A stretch of 64,000 bases of DNA from Geovibrio thiophilus (GCF_004087915.1 NZ_CP035108.1:1736001-1800000), one strand, 5' to 3'. Positions 28,227 to 38,056 are shown, counted from the stretch's first letter. Program-made: numbers and translations. The notes: generated by a model from the sequence alone, not told the origin.

Positions 28227-29600
28227 CTACAGCCCCATCTTGTGAGGATTCAGAAGATTTTTCGGATCAAGACCGTTTTTCAGCTTTTTCATAAAGCGGA
28301 TTGTTCCGGCTCCGACCTCGCTTTCAAGATATTTCGCCTTTGCCGAACCTATGCCGTGTTCGCCGCTTATTGTTCCTTCCAGCTTAAGGGCTGAGGCAAA
28401 TATTTCGTCAATGGCTTTTTCCACCCGCAGCATTTCCTCCGTGTTTCTTTTATCCGTAAGGATCGTTGGGTGAAGATTGCCGTCTCCGGCGTGACCGAAA
28501 GTACCGACAGTGAGGCTGTACTTAGAGGTAATGTCCTTGATGCACTGCATCATTTCAGGTATGCGGCTTCTGGGAACCGTGGCATCCTCCAGAATGAGAG
28601 TGGGTTTCAGCCTCGCAAGACTGCTCAGAGCCTTTCTGCGCGCCTCCCATAGTCTGTCTCTTTCTTCAGGAGTTTCCGCGACATGTACTTTTCCGCCCTG
28701 CTTTTCGCAGATGGATTTAACCTTGGCGTATTCATCCTCAACTGCCGCGGGATGCCCGTCCACCTCTATGAGAAGAAGACCGTCCGCGTCGGTGGGCAGA
28801 CCGATTTTGGCGGCTTCCTCAACTGTCTTTATAGTGAATCTGTCCATGAGCTCAAGTGTCGCAGGGGTTATCCTCGCCCCGATTATTTCCGACACTGTCA
28901 CACTCGCCTTCATAAGGTCATCATAGATAACAAGCATCGAACGTGAAGACTGCGGCTGCGGCACAAGTTTGAGAGTATGCTCGGTCATAACGCCGAGCAG
29001 ACCCTCCGATGAAACCATAAGCCCGCTTAGGTTAAAGCCGGTAACCATTTTCACGGTTTTACCTCCGGATATAACGGCGTTGCCTTCCATATCAAAAAAC
29101 TTCGTACCCATGACATAATCGCCGGTTACGCCGTATTTCAGCGCACGCAGTCCCCCTGCGTTTTCGGCGACGTTTCCGCCGATGGTGGACATTTTCATGC
29201 TTCCCGGGTCGGGCGGATAAAGAAGCCCTTTCGCGCTGACCGCCAAAGCCAGATCCGAAGTAACAACTCCGGACTGAACCACGGCGTACATATCCTCGGT
29301 GTTTATCTCAAGAATCTTGTTAAGCCCCGTTGTCAGCAGCACACAGCCGCCGTTAACGGGCAAAGTTCCGCCGCTGAGGTTTGTTCCCGCTCCCCTTGTT
29401 ACAAGAGGAATACTCTCCTCACAGCAAAGTTTAACAATACTGCAAACCTGCTCCGTGGTTTCGGGCTTAACAACTATTTCAGGAACGCACATTTCGCCGA
29501 AGGAAGCGTCATATGCGTAGCACATGAGATCCTCCTGTTCAGTCCAGACATTTTTTCCGGCTATTTCGGCAAACTTAGCTATCAGGCTCTTGGAAAGCAT
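28227..29600 (-). CDS. glcD: FAD-binding D-lactate/glycolate dehydrogenase subunit (GlcD type)
   Basis: A 457-residue VAO/p-cresol methylhydroxylase-family flavoprotein: FAD-binding RGAGTNLSGG (about 81-90), STIGGNVAENAGG with the ALKYG segment, then FGHAGDGNLHP and a C-terminal GTISGEHGIG. The length suits GlcD and two-subunit D-lactate dehydrogenases. It precedes glcF without a gap and follows dctM by 14 bases, so transporter and oxidase are one operon. D-lactate is favoured over glycolate because L-lactate genes of the Lut type lie divergently 3 kb away. Confidence 0.9.
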   Translation of the reverse strand: MLSKSLIAKFAEIAGKNVWTEQEDLMCYAYDASFGEMCVPEIVVKPETTEQVCSIVKLCCEESIPLVTRGAGTNLSGGTLPVNGGCVLLTTGLNKILEINTEDMYAVVQSGVVTSDLALAVSAKGLLYPPDPGSMKMSTIGGNVAENAGGLRALKYGVTGDYVMGTKFFDMEGNAVISGGKTVKMVTGFNLSGLMVSSEGLLGVMTEHTLKLVPQPQSSRSMLVIYDDLMKASVTVSEIIGARITPATLELMDRFTIKTVEEAAKIGLPTDADGLLLIEVDGHPAAVEDEYAKVKSICEKQGGKVHVAETPEERDRLWEARRKALSSLARLKPTLILEDATVPRSRIPEMMQCIKDITSKYSLTVGTFGHAGDGNLHPTILTDKRNTEEMLRVEKAIDEIFASALKLEGTISGEHGIGSAKAKYLESEVGAGTIRFMKKLKNGLDPKNLLNPHKMGL

Positions 29601-29614
29601 TTTGTCCTCACTGT

Positions 29615-30940
29615 TTATTTAAACACTGCGTTAGGCAGCCATGTGATAATGTCGGGGAATACCACGCACAGAATAAGCGTTATGAGCTGAAGCAGCACAA
29701 ACGGAATAATCCCCTTATAGATATGACTGAGTTCCATTCCCTCCGGAGCAACGCCCTTGAGATAGAAAAGAGCATAACCGAAAGGCGGTGTAAGAAACGA
29801 CATCTGAAGGTTTACGCAGACAAGCACGGCAAACCAGAGCGGGTCGAAACCAAGCTGATTTACAGCTATGGGCGTGAATATCGGCACACAGAGAAGAAGA
29901 ATCCCCAGCCAGTCCACAAACATTCCCAGAAGGAAGAGAATGAACATCATAACGCCGAGTATCACATATTTGTTGTCGCTGACTGAGAAAAGTACATCAG
30001 TAAACACTTCGCCGCCGCCGAGACCCATGAATATGGATGTATAGAAGTTGGCTCCCACAAAAATGAGCATAACCATACATGTTATCTTCATTGTAGAGTA
30101 AGCGGAGTCCTTAAAGAGCTTAATATTTACCCTGCCGTTGGCAAGCGCCAGAATAAGCGCGCCCACGCAGCCGAGACCGGCCGCCTCAGTGGGTGTCGCG
30201 ATACCTGCGGAGATACTTCCGAGTACCGCGAATATGAGAAACAGAGGCGGGAAGAGTGACTTGCACATCATCACAAATTTCTGCATACCAGTGTGAATCC
30301 TCTCCTCTTTTGGGATCGGAGGACCTGCGTTGGGCTTAACCTGACAATAGATGAAAGCGTATATAAGATACATAAACGCGAGAAAAAGACCGGGAACCAC
30401 AGCAGCCATGAACAGCTTGCCGACGCTCATTCCTATGAGACCGCCGTAAACAACAAGCATTATCGAAGGCGGAATAAGAATCCCCAATGTTCCGCCCGCT
30501 GTAATAACCCCAGCAGTGAGCTGAAGGTCATAACCTTTTTTAACCATAGAGGGAGCAGCGAGAAGACCCATGGCGACAACCGAAGCTCCGACGATCCCCG
30601 TTGTAGCGGCAAACACAGTGCAGACAACAATCGTAGCGAGAGCCAGACCGCCTTTTATCGAACCCATGACAACGTACATCGTCTCATACAGATCGTCTGC
30701 GACCCCGGATTTGTCCAAGAACTGCGCCATAAGTATGAAAAGCGGTATGGCAACGAGAACATAGTTCGTCATGAGACCATAGCTCTTGTTGGCCAGGATG
30801 AAGAATGCCGTGGGACCGTAGCCCAGAATTCCGAAAACAATACCCAGTCCGCCGAGAGTTATTCCGAGGGGATGCCCGAGGAAAACCACGATAAGAAGGA
30901 TAACAAACATCGCTACAGATAAAAATTCAGGGCTCATCAT
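29615..30940 (-). CDS. dctM: TRAP transporter large permease
   Basis: A 441-residue membrane protein with about 12 hydrophobic segments, the channel subunit of a tripartite ATP-independent periplasmic transporter. Characteristic stretches are GYGPTAFFILANKSYGLMTNY, TGIVGASVVAMGLLAAP, ITAGGTLGILIPPS and ATPTEAAGLGCVGALI. Its ATG overlaps the small permease stop in an ATGA. It works with DctQ and DctP to import an organic acid with sodium. Confidence 0.93.
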   Translation of the reverse strand: MMSPEFLSVAMFVILLIVVFLGHPLGITLGGLGIVFGILGYGPTAFFILANKSYGLMTNYVLVAIPLFILMAQFLDKSGVADDLYETMYVVMGSIKGGLALATIVVCTVFAATTGIVGASVVAMGLLAAPSMVKKGYDLQLTAGVITAGGTLGILIPPSIMLVVYGGLIGMSVGKLFMAAVVPGLFLAFMYLIYAFIYCQVKPNAGPPIPKEERIHTGMQKFVMMCKSLFPPLFLIFAVLGSISAGIATPTEAAGLGCVGALILALANGRVNIKLFKDSAYSTMKITCMVMLIFVGANFYTSIFMGLGGGEVFTDVLFSVSDNKYVILGVMMFILFLLGMFVDWLGILLLCVPIFTPIAVNQLGFDPLWFAVLVCVNLQMSFLTPPFGYALFYLKGVAPEGMELSHIYKGIIPFVLLQLITLILCVVFPDIITWLPNAVFK

Positions 30941-31437
30941 GCTTCAACTCCTCTGATTCTCTGGATCGCCTTAAGAAACTCCGCTATTCCCTGAAGAAGC
31001 AGGAAACAGAAGCCCACAGGCAGGAATGTTTTGAAGTGATAAACCGGGGCGCCCCAAGGGGACTGCACACGCTCAAGCCCCTGCCACGACTGCAAAGCGA
31101 AAAGGGTTGAAGCCTGAATTGCTAATATTATAAAAGGGAAAAACAGCACGAGGTAGCTCACCGCAGCTATCCACCCTTGAGCTTTCGGGTTCAGTTTTGC
31201 TGTTATAATATCTATACCTACGTGCATCTTATGCTTCAGCGTATAGCCGAAACCCATGAGGAACATTACTCCGTAAAGCATGTTGCTCAGGTCAAATGCC
31301 CATACTGTGGGTTTGCCGAAGACCTTCCTGCTGATGACTTCGTAAACCACCACAACCAGAAGAGCATAAATGGAAAAAGAGAACGCCTTCCCCACCCACT
31401 CTGTTACCGACTCTATCAGTTTTATTAACTTACCCAT
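30937..31437 (-). CDS. dctQ: TRAP transporter small permease
   Basis: A 166-residue protein with four hydrophobic segments and the DctQ signature region (VYEVISRKVFGKPTVWAFDLS near residues 32-52, then MHVGIDIITAKL). The ATG at 31437 has GGAG five bases ahead, so the eight-codon longer form is not used. It overlaps dctM by four bases. A hairpin lies in the 141-bp gap between dctP and this gene and may reduce its expression relative to the binding protein. Confidence 0.9.
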   Translation of the reverse strand: MGKLIKLIESVTEWVGKAFSFSIYALLVVVVYEVISRKVFGKPTVWAFDLSNMLYGVMFLMGFGYTLKHKMHVGIDIITAKLNPKAQGWIAAVSYLVLFFPFIILAIQASTLFALQSWQGLERVQSPWGAPVYHFKTFLPVGFCFLLLQGIAEFLKAIQRIRGVEA

Positions 31438-31538
31438 ATCTGCTCCGAAAAATGACTGCAAAGATACCGCGCGGATCTAAATCCGCTCTGTTTCATATCC
31501 GTAAAATGCTTACAGTCCGACCTGAAATAAATGAGGCA

Positions 31539-31560
31539 CGGGGCAAACTAAGCCGCCCCG
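31539..31560 (-). terminator. intra-operon hairpin between dctP and dctQ
   Basis: CGGGGC / GCCCCG stem around a ten-base loop, 19 bases after the dctP stop on the minus strand, followed by a T-rich but not pure T stretch. Such attenuators are common between binding-protein and permease genes. Confidence 0.45.
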
Positions 31561-31578
31561 CACCGTCAGATTGATATT

Positions 31579-32718
31579 TTATTCGTAATGTTTGCCCGCG
31601 AGATAATCATCTTTCGGGAACGCGGCTACACCGCCTCTGAGGTCTTTCCACACTGAGTATTCAGCTATGAAGCTGTTCTGAGAAGCGAGGATTTTATCAA
31701 GCAGAGGGTTGGTTGCCCTTATTTTCGTAAGGTAGGCGTCGGTTGTTTTTCTGAGCTCGTTAAGTGAAGCAGCGTCAAGCTTGTTGAACTTCACGCCTTC
31801 CGCCTGATACTTCAGGATGGCTTCAGCGTTTTTCTTTTCGCTTCTTGCTATGTCCCACATCTGGGTTTCATAAGAAGCTATAACGAGTGCCTGCTGAAGG
31901 TAAGGAGGAAGCTCTTCATACGATTTTTTGTTAACCGTGAACATATTCTGTACGCCTGTCTGGTGCCAGCCGGGAAGCATTACGTTTTTAGCGATTTCCT
32001 GAAAGCCCATGGGGTACGTGATGAAAGGAGTGGAGAACTCTGCGGAGTCAAGAACACCTCTTTCAAATGCGAGGTATATTTCGCCGCCGGGGAGCGGGGT
32101 AACAGAAACACCCATTTCTTTGAGGATGTCTGCCGCCCAGCCTACTGTTCTGATTTTCATGCCGGCAAGCTGTTTAACATCAGTTACAGGGCTTTTTGTA
32201 AAGAAACCCATCTCCTGACCGGAGTTGCCGCCCATGAGGGGTTTAAGACCGAAGTTGCCGTACAGCTCGTCTGCAAGCGCCTGTCCGCCGCCTTCCATAA
32301 GCCATATGGAGTATTCGATGTTATTAAGACCGAAAGGAACAGAAGCGAAAGCTACGAAGCCTTCATCCTTGCCTTTCCAATAGCCGGGCCAGTCGTGACC
32401 CATTTCCACAACGCCGTTTCTCACAGCGTCAAATACCTCAAAAGCGGGTACAAGCGCGCCATCGGGGAAAATTTTGATTTTGAGCTGACCGTTTGTTATT
32501 TTTTCAACGGTTTCAGCAAAGTGTACAGCCGTATCGTGCCACGGAATGCCTGTTGACCACGTAGTTGCCATTTTCCATTCATAGGTTTTGGCTTCCTGAG
32601 CTGCGGCAGCCGGAGCGGCGGCAGTTTCAGCTTTCTTGTCCTGACCGCAGCCTGCTGCGGTGAAGATCAATGCAGTGAACATCACACATGAAATTAAAAG
32701 TTTGACTAGTTTTTTCAT
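31579..32718 (-). CDS. dctP: TRAP substrate-binding lipoprotein, probably for lactate
   Basis: A 379-residue periplasmic binding protein. The lipoprotein signal peptide ends in TAAGC near residue 23, followed by an Ala-rich linker. MATTWSTGIPW, KIKIFPDGALVPAFEVFDAV and MGHDWPGYWKGK match the TakP / lactate-binding branch of DctP proteins, which take 2-oxo or 2-hydroxy acids. The start at 32718 follows AGGAGG. It is the first gene of the operon with dctQ, dctM, glcD and glcF, and faces lutC across a regulated promoter region, so lactate is the best guess for the ligand. Confidence 0.88.
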   Translation of the reverse strand: MKKLVKLLISCVMFTALIFTAAGCGQDKKAETAAAPAAAAQEAKTYEWKMATTWSTGIPWHDTAVHFAETVEKITNGQLKIKIFPDGALVPAFEVFDAVRNGVVEMGHDWPGYWKGKDEGFVAFASVPFGLNNIEYSIWLMEGGGQALADELYGNFGLKPLMGGNSGQEMGFFTKSPVTDVKQLAGMKIRTVGWAADILKEMGVSVTPLPGGEIYLAFERGVLDSAEFSTPFITYPMGFQEIAKNVMLPGWHQTGVQNMFTVNKKSYEELPPYLQQALVIASYETQMWDIARSEKKNAEAILKYQAEGVKFNKLDAASLNELRKTTDAYLTKIRATNPLLDKILASQNSFIAEYSVWKDLRGGVAAFPKDDYLAGKHYE

Positions 32719-32748
32719 ACTTCCTCCTGACTGAGAGAACACTAACCA

Positions 32749-32777
32749 GTAAGTGGTAAATTTTTTAAACCACTTAC
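32749..32777. promoter_or_regulatory. operator-like palindrome at the dctP promoter
   Basis: GTAAGTGGT and ACCACTTAC, perfect nine-base arms with an 11-base AT spacer, lying over and just after the predicted dctP transcription start. The GTGGT/ACCAC cores resemble FadR-type GntR sites although the spacer is longer than usual. Confidence 0.6.
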
Positions 32778-32781
32778 AAGA

Positions 32782-32808
32782 ATTATACCATTGGAATATC
32801 ATTGTCAA
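32782..32808 (-). promoter_or_regulatory. dctP promoter
   Basis: On the minus strand TTGACA (32808-32803) and TATAAT (32787-32782), both perfect sigma-70 hexamers but with a short 15-base spacer, which may leave it dependent on an activator. The start point would be near 32775, inside the palindrome. Confidence 0.6.
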
Positions 32809-32943
32809 TCTTTTTATTGCATATTTTATAAACTCGTTATAATCAAATCAGACCTTTGAAACCCTTTATTAAAGCCATTATTCATCAGTTTAAACATGGG
32901 GTTAATTTTTATCCGTTTATTAAACAAAGGCTATAAAAAACTG

Positions 32944-32985
32944 TTGACTTAGATTTCACGGGAAGATACGCTATTGGTAAGACCA
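32944..32985 (+). promoter_or_regulatory. lutC promoter with TGGT-n3-ACCA operator
   Basis: TTGACT (32944-32949), 17 bases, then TACGCT (32967-32972). TGGTAAGACCA at 32975-32985 lies on the expected start point. This matches the TGGTnnnACCA target of LldR/PdhR/GlcC-type regulators, so the FadR-type regulator at 26.2-26.9 kb probably represses here. Confidence 0.65.
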
Positions 32986-33004
32986 CTACAAAGGTGATGC
33001 TGAA

Positions 33005-33484
33005 ATGAATGAACTTGCACAAACCTTTATTAAATATTCCGAAAGCGTGAGCAACAAAAACCTGCTTCTTTCTTTCGATGAGTTTTCAGGAACACTCGGC
33101 AAACAGAATTTCGACTATGTGAGCCTGAAAACGGACGCACTCCCCGAAAAAATAATTACAGCCGGAAAAGAGGGAATCGGCGATGCGCTGGTTGAGGCTG
33201 ATTTTGCCATTGCGGAAACAGGAAGCGTTGTCATTGAAAGCACGGATGAGCGCCTGAGAAAGGCGACCTGTCTTGCTGAAAGGCTCCACGTCGCTGTTCC
33301 TGCGTCAAAAATAGTGCCTTCCCTTGAAGATGTTGCGGACTTCCTTGAAGAAAAATCATCAAATCCTGCGTCCTTTACGGCATTCATAACAGGGGCAAGC
33401 CGCACGGCGGACATAGAGAGAGTGCTTACCATCGGCGTTCACGGTCCCTGTGAAATGACAGTATATATTATAACGGACAGGTAG
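33005..33484 (+). CDS. lutC: LutC-like LUD-domain protein of L-lactate oxidation
   Basis: A 159-residue LUD-domain protein: ADFAIAETGSVVIES, then RLHVAVPASKIVPSLEDV and ITGASRTADIE...GVHGPCEMTVYI. This is the LutC/YkgG signature. LutC is the third component of the LutABC iron-sulfur L-lactate dehydrogenase complex. AAGGTGA precedes the ATG. The next gene begins six bases after its stop and encodes the other two components as one protein. The gene is divergent from the TRAP/GlcDF operon. Confidence 0.9.
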   Translation: MNELAQTFIKYSESVSNKNLLLSFDEFSGTLGKQNFDYVSLKTDALPEKIITAGKEGIGDALVEADFAIAETGSVVIESTDERLRKATCLAERLHVAVPASKIVPSLEDVADFLEEKSSNPASFTAFITGASRTADIERVLTIGVHGPCEMTVYIITDR

Positions 33485-33490
33485 AGAGAC

Positions 33491-35599
33491 ATGAGCGGAA
33501 AAAACGGAATCAAACGCAGCCTGAACGATAAAATCCTTTACACCAACCTTAAAAACTTCGCATCCGCATATAAAGCATCCAAGGCAAACGCTTACGCAGG
33601 GCTGGACTTCCCCGCAATGGCACGTGAGATGAACTCTCTGAAAGCTCTCTCTCGGGAAAGATGCGAAAACCTCTTTGAGGAGTTTAAGGCGAACGCCGAA
33701 AAAAGCGGCGCAACTGTTTACAGAGCCGCCGACAGCCTTGACGCCTGTCGTTATATTGAGAAAATCTGCCGTGAAAAAGGCGCAGACTCCGTCGTAAAGT
33801 CAAAATCAATGACCAGCGAGGAGATCAAGCTTAACGCATATCTTGAAAAGAACGGCATAAAGCCCGTAGAAACTGATCTCGGTGAATGGATTCTCCAGCT
33901 TGCGGGGGAACACCCTTCCCACATGGTTATGCCTGCCATACATAAAAGCCGCGGTCAGGTGGCAGACCTGTTTAATGCCCTCCTCAGTGCGGGACTGGAC
34001 AGAGAAAATATAGCCGCAATGGTGAAAACCGCCCGTCACGCCCTCAGAAACTCATACTTTGAAGCAGGCGCCGGACTCACAGGGGCGAATGTGGCAGTTG
34101 CCTCCACCGGAACCATAGGTCTCGTCACCAACGAAGGCAACGCAAGGCTTTCCGCCACGGTTCCTCCTGTTCATTTTGTGCTTCTCGGCTATGAAAAACT
34201 TGTGCCTGATTTCAAGACAGCGCTTAAAGTCATCCGAATGCTCCCCAAGAGCGCAACCGGACAGCGAATAAGCACATATACCACATGGATAAAGGGACAG
34301 GTTCCCTGCGAAGCGTCCGCAACCGGACAGAAAGAGGTTCATTATATTTTTCTCGACAACGGAAGGCTGGCGTTCCTTGACCACCCTCTCTTCGCTGAGG
34401 CGCTGAAATGTATGCGCTGCGGAAGCTGCGCCAATGTCTGTCCCGCTTATGAAATGGTCGGAGGGCATGTCTTCGGGCATGTTTATCTCGGCGCCATAGG
34501 TCTTATCATGACGGCGATGTTCCACGGCGAGGCAAAAGCACGCGACATTCTTAAGATGTGCATTGGCTGCCGTGCCTGTTCGACAAACTGTCCGTCAGGA
34601 ATAGACCTTCAGAAGATAATAGCCGAGCTTAATGTTCATATGGGCAGCAAGTTCGGTCTGAATCCGCTTAAAAAATTCCTTTACAGCAATATATTAAGCA
34701 GTGGGAAACGCTTCCGTGTGATAATGAAGGCGGGCTCAATCCTCTCTGCCCCGCTTGCTGCTGGCGGCAGAATAAAGAAAATACCGTTCGCGGGAAGAGA
34801 GATTAACTTCCGTGAACTCCCATCCATCAAGCAGAAAACATTTACCGACCTTAACGGACAGAGAGCAAATCCGTCCGCCTCAAAGGGCAAAGTGTTCTTC
34901 TACCCGGGCTGTGCGGTGGAATATTTCTACCCTCAGATGGGAACGGCACTGGTAAGTTTCCTCGAAAAACAAGGCTATCAAGTGGATACACCGGACAAGG
35001 CAACCTGCTGCGGTCTGCCCGCAATCCACGGCGGCGACGGCGAAGGCGGGCGAAAAACCATCTCCGCCTGTCTGTCGCAGATGAAGAACCCCGAGGACTA
35101 CAAGGCATACCTTGTCCTCTGTCCGAGCTGCGGCTTTGCGGTGAAGGAAGACTTCAAGCATTACACGGAAGACAAGCCGGAGGACTTCAAAAAGGCAGGG
35201 CTGATCTCCGAAAAGGTCAAGTCCCTTGCAATGTTCATAAAAGATGAAGGTCTGACCAATATTCCCTTCAACAGAGGGGCTAAAGTCACATACCATACCC
35301 CCTGCCACCAGAAACGGGGTCTGGGTTCCTCAGCGGACGAGCTTCTCGCCTCTCTTCTGGGGCAGAATTTTATCCCCATGACAGACAGCGACGTATGCTG
35401 CGGCTTCGGCGGCTCATGGTCTGTGGAATATCCGGGCATTTCAGCGGGAATACTCGATAAGAAAACGGAAAATATAGAAAATACAGGAGCCGACACAGTT
35501 CTGACCGACTGCCCGGGCTGCGTGATCCAGATTGCGGGCGGTCTCGGCAAAAAAGGCAGGAAAATAAAAGTCATGCACCTGTCAGAGTTTCTGAAATAG
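33491..35599 (+). CDS. LutB-LutA fusion, L-lactate dehydrogenase iron-sulfur protein
   Basis: A 702-residue fusion. Residues about 60-300 are the LutB LUD domain (VKSKSMTSEEI, ASTGTIGLVTNEGNAR). Two 4Fe-4S motifs follow, CMRCGSCANVCP near 305 and CIGCRACSTNCP near 357. From about 465 a LutA-like half carries two CCG domains: FYPGCAVEYF with TCCGLPAIHGG, then YHTPCHQKRG with DVCCGFGGSWS, ending in TDCPGC. LutA and LutB are separate proteins in Bacillus; here the electron path from L-lactate runs inside one chain, with LutC encoded just upstream. The reading frame is intact. Confidence 0.88.
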   Translation: MSGKNGIKRSLNDKILYTNLKNFASAYKASKANAYAGLDFPAMAREMNSLKALSRERCENLFEEFKANAEKSGATVYRAADSLDACRYIEKICREKGADSVVKSKSMTSEEIKLNAYLEKNGIKPVETDLGEWILQLAGEHPSHMVMPAIHKSRGQVADLFNALLSAGLDRENIAAMVKTARHALRNSYFEAGAGLTGANVAVASTGTIGLVTNEGNARLSATVPPVHFVLLGYEKLVPDFKTALKVIRMLPKSATGQRISTYTTWIKGQVPCEASATGQKEVHYIFLDNGRLAFLDHPLFAEALKCMRCGSCANVCPAYEMVGGHVFGHVYLGAIGLIMTAMFHGEAKARDILKMCIGCRACSTNCPSGIDLQKIIAELNVHMGSKFGLNPLKKFLYSNILSSGKRFRVIMKAGSILSAPLAAGGRIKKIPFAGREINFRELPSIKQKTFTDLNGQRANPSASKGKVFFYPGCAVEYFYPQMGTALVSFLEKQGYQVDTPDKATCCGLPAIHGGDGEGGRKTISACLSQMKNPEDYKAYLVLCPSCGFAVKEDFKHYTEDKPEDFKKAGLISEKVKSLAMFIKDEGLTNIPFNRGAKVTYHTPCHQKRGLGSSADELLASLLGQNFIPMTDSDVCCGFGGSWSVEYPGISAGILDKKTENIENTGADTVLTDCPGCVIQIAGGLGKKGRKIKVMHLSEFLK

Positions 35600-35629
35600 G
35601 CTTTCTACCCCTCTCCTAACTTATACTGT

Positions 35630-35665
35630 GTCCCCGCTTGATCTTCAGCGGGAAAAAGCGGGGAC
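35630..35665 (+). terminator. hairpin after lutB-lutA
   Basis: GTCCCCGCTT pairs with AAGCGGGGAC around a 16-base loop, 30 bases after the stop. No T-run follows, so it may act as an mRNA-stabilising stem or a Rho-assisted terminator. The rest of the 224-base gap is AT-rich and should hold the symporter promoter. Confidence 0.45.
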
Positions 35666-35823
35666 GCAGGACACCTTAAACCGCTGTTCCATTAATCCGC
35701 CCTTAACCTCCTGCCAAGCGGAGCCGTGTTAACAGCACTCAGGCTCATAACATAAAACAAATGTTTGAAAATAATGAAATTACATTGTATTATCTCACCT
35801 TACAACTTTATTGGGGGTAAACA

Positions 35824-37167
35824 GTGGAGCAATTTCAAAACCTTCTTAACACAGTGGGCAACATAGTATGGGGTCCGCCTCTTCTGGTCTTACTAGTGGG
35901 CACGGGAATCTGGCTTACAATCAATCTCAGGTTCCTTCAGTTCACCAAGCTTTTCTATTCACTCTGGCTCGCTCTTATCAAAAAGAAAGAGACAGACGAT
36001 CATCCCGGCGACATCACACACTTTCAGGCGCTCATGACAGCTCTTTCCGCCACAGTGGGAACGGGCAACATAGCAGGCGTTGCCACAGCCATAGCAATAG
36101 GCGGTCCCGGCGCTATGTTCTGGATGTGGGTAACCGGTCTTGTGGGCATGGCAACCAAATACGCCGAAGCCGTACTCGCCGTTAAATACCGTGTTCAGAA
36201 AGCCGACGGCTCAATGAGCGGCGGACCTATGTATTATATTTCAAACGGTCTGGGCTGGAAAAAACTCGGTATGCTTTTCGCGATATTTGCAGTTGTGGCT
36301 TCATTCGGAATCGGCAATATGGTTCAGTCAAACTCTGTCGCTGACGCCATGAGAAGCACCTTCGGCATACCCGCGCACTACACGGGAATAACGCTGATGT
36401 TTATCACGGCGCTTGTCGTTCTCGGCGGAATCAAAAGCATAGGCAGGGTAACAAGCGTGCTTGTTCCCGTTATGATCGTCTTCTACGTAATAAGCTCGAT
36501 AGCTATTCTTATTATGTATGCCGGTCATGTTCCCGGAGCTTTCGCCCTTATATTTGAGAAAGCCTTCACCCCCACAGCCGCCACAGGCGGGTTCGCAGGC
36601 GCAGGCGTTATGCTCGCTATCAGAATGGGTGTCGCAAGAGGCGTTTTCTCAAATGAATCAGGTCTCGGCAGCTCGCCGATAGCGGCAGCAGCGGCGCAGA
36701 CAAAACACCCCGTTACTCAGGCTCTGGTCTCAATGACACAGACTTTTATCGACACAATAGTAGTCTGCACCATGACTGGTCTTGTCCTTATAGTGACAGA
36801 TACATGGGCAAGCGGCAGAAACGGCGCTGACCTCACCACATTCGCTTTCTCCACAGGATTCTCCGGCGGTGCGGTGATAGTGGCTATTAGCCTTGCGCTT
36901 TTTGCTTACTCAACCATCCTCGGCTGGTGCTACTACGGCGAAAGGTCGATGGAATATCTCTTCGGGCTTAAGTCCATACCTGTTTACAGATACGTGTTTA
37001 TAGTGTTTGTCGGCGTGGGCGCAATATCAAAGCTTGATGTTGTGTGGCTTCTTTCGGACGTTTTCAACGGACTGATGGCAGTTCCCAACCTTATCGGTCT
37101 TCTCGGGCTTACCCCTGTGGTGGTCAAGGAAACCAAGGACTACTTCGCGAAACTCGGCAGCGAATAA
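35824..37167 (+). CDS. sodium:alanine/glycine symporter (AGCS family)
   Basis: A 447-residue membrane transporter with about 11 hydrophobic segments. Family motifs are clear: [19 protein letters not shown] near residue 75, [28 protein letters not shown], and [20 protein letters not shown]. The family imports alanine or glycine with sodium. The start is GTG at 35824, with GGGGG six bases upstream. It is followed by a good terminator, so it is a single-gene unit. Confidence 0.92.
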   Translation: MEQFQNLLNTVGNIVWGPPLLVLLVGTGIWLTINLRFLQFTKLFYSLWLALIKKKETDDHPGDITHFQALMTALSATVGTGNIAGVATAIAIGGPGAMFWMWVTGLVGMATKYAEAVLAVKYRVQKADGSMSGGPMYYISNGLGWKKLGMLFAIFAVVASFGIGNMVQSNSVADAMRSTFGIPAHYTGITLMFITALVVLGGIKSIGRVTSVLVPVMIVFYVISSIAILIMYAGHVPGAFALIFEKAFTPTAATGGFAGAGVMLAIRMGVARGVFSNESGLGSSPIAAAAAQTKHPVTQALVSMTQTFIDTIVVCTMTGLVLIVTDTWASGRNGADLTTFAFSTGFSGGAVIVAISLALFAYSTILGWCYYGERSMEYLFGLKSIPVYRYVFIVFVGVGAISKLDVVWLLSDVFNGLMAVPNLIGLLGLTPVVVKETKDYFAKLGSE

Positions 37168-37179
37168 CAAAAATCAGAC

Positions 37180-37213
37180 AGGCGTGCTCAAACGGGCACG
37201 CCTTATTTTATTA
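37180..37213 (+). terminator. Rho-independent terminator of the symporter gene
   Basis: AGGCGTGC pairs with GCACGCCT around an eight-base loop, then TATTTTATT. It marks the left edge of the AT-rich island. Confidence 0.85.
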
Positions 37214-37333
37214 AATCTTATTTAGCAAAACAAATTTTTTTAATTCAAATGCTGTCATCTTGTCATCATGTAAAATAAGTTTACATCTTCTCAGTCTCGT
37301 ATTAATATCGAATATTATTAAAGAGGGTTACCT

Positions 37334-38056
37334 ATGAGCATTTTCCTAAAAACCATACTCTCCATAATTACTTTCTCGTCTTTCGCTTTTGCAGATATTA
37401 TCGGGGAAACTCAAGGAAACTTCACTGTTGGGCAAACCGGTTCAGCGTTGTATCATGTAGATCTAACAGTTCCAAAAGGTACAAACAATCTTCAACCATC
37501 TATCTCACTCGAATATAACTCACACTATAGCAATGGAATAATGGGGGCAGGCTGGACTATCAATGGATTCTCAACAATACAACGCTGCCCGTCAACCATT
37601 GAGCAAGACAATATAAGAGGAACTATTAATTATGATTTTAATGATCGCTTTTGTCTTGACGGAGTCAGACTCATTGCAGTAAGAGGAACTGACGGTCAAA
37701 GTGGGACAGAGTACAGAACAGAAATAGACACTTTTTCACAAATAACATCTTACGGTATATCCGGAAACGGACCTGATTGGTTTGAAGTTAAAACCAAAGA
37801 CGGGAAAATAATTGAATATGGCAGAAATAATAATTCAAAAATCTTCACTGAATTTGATAATGGAGACAACCGTGAAGGCACTGTAAGAGTATGGGCTGTA
37901 AGCAAAGAGTCTGATCTAATCGGTAACAGTATTAATTATGAATATGGAGTCGATGAAAACAGATTATACAGAACATCTTCAACCTCAAGCTCAATGATTG
38001 GCTTTTATCCAATCAGAATAGATTATGGCAGAGCACTGGTGCATTCTCTGAAATGA
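37334..38056 (+). pseudogene. truncated SpvB/Rhs-like polymorphic toxin, N-terminal fragment
   Basis: A 240-residue secreted fragment. A signal peptide (to about residue 20) is followed by the start of a SpvB/Rhs-type shell: GETQGNFTVGQTGSALYHVDL, VPKGTNNLQPSISLEYNS, GIMGAGWTINGFSTIQRCP, DRFCLDGVRL, and KTKDGKIIEYGR. Full-length relatives run to one or two thousand residues. Here the shell stops abruptly after FYPIRIDYG (about 38027) and the frame runs into a short tail and a stop. Just beyond that point another frame encodes a toxin tip. I read this as an internal deletion that removed the YD-repeat core and joined the ends out of frame. Confidence 0.75.
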
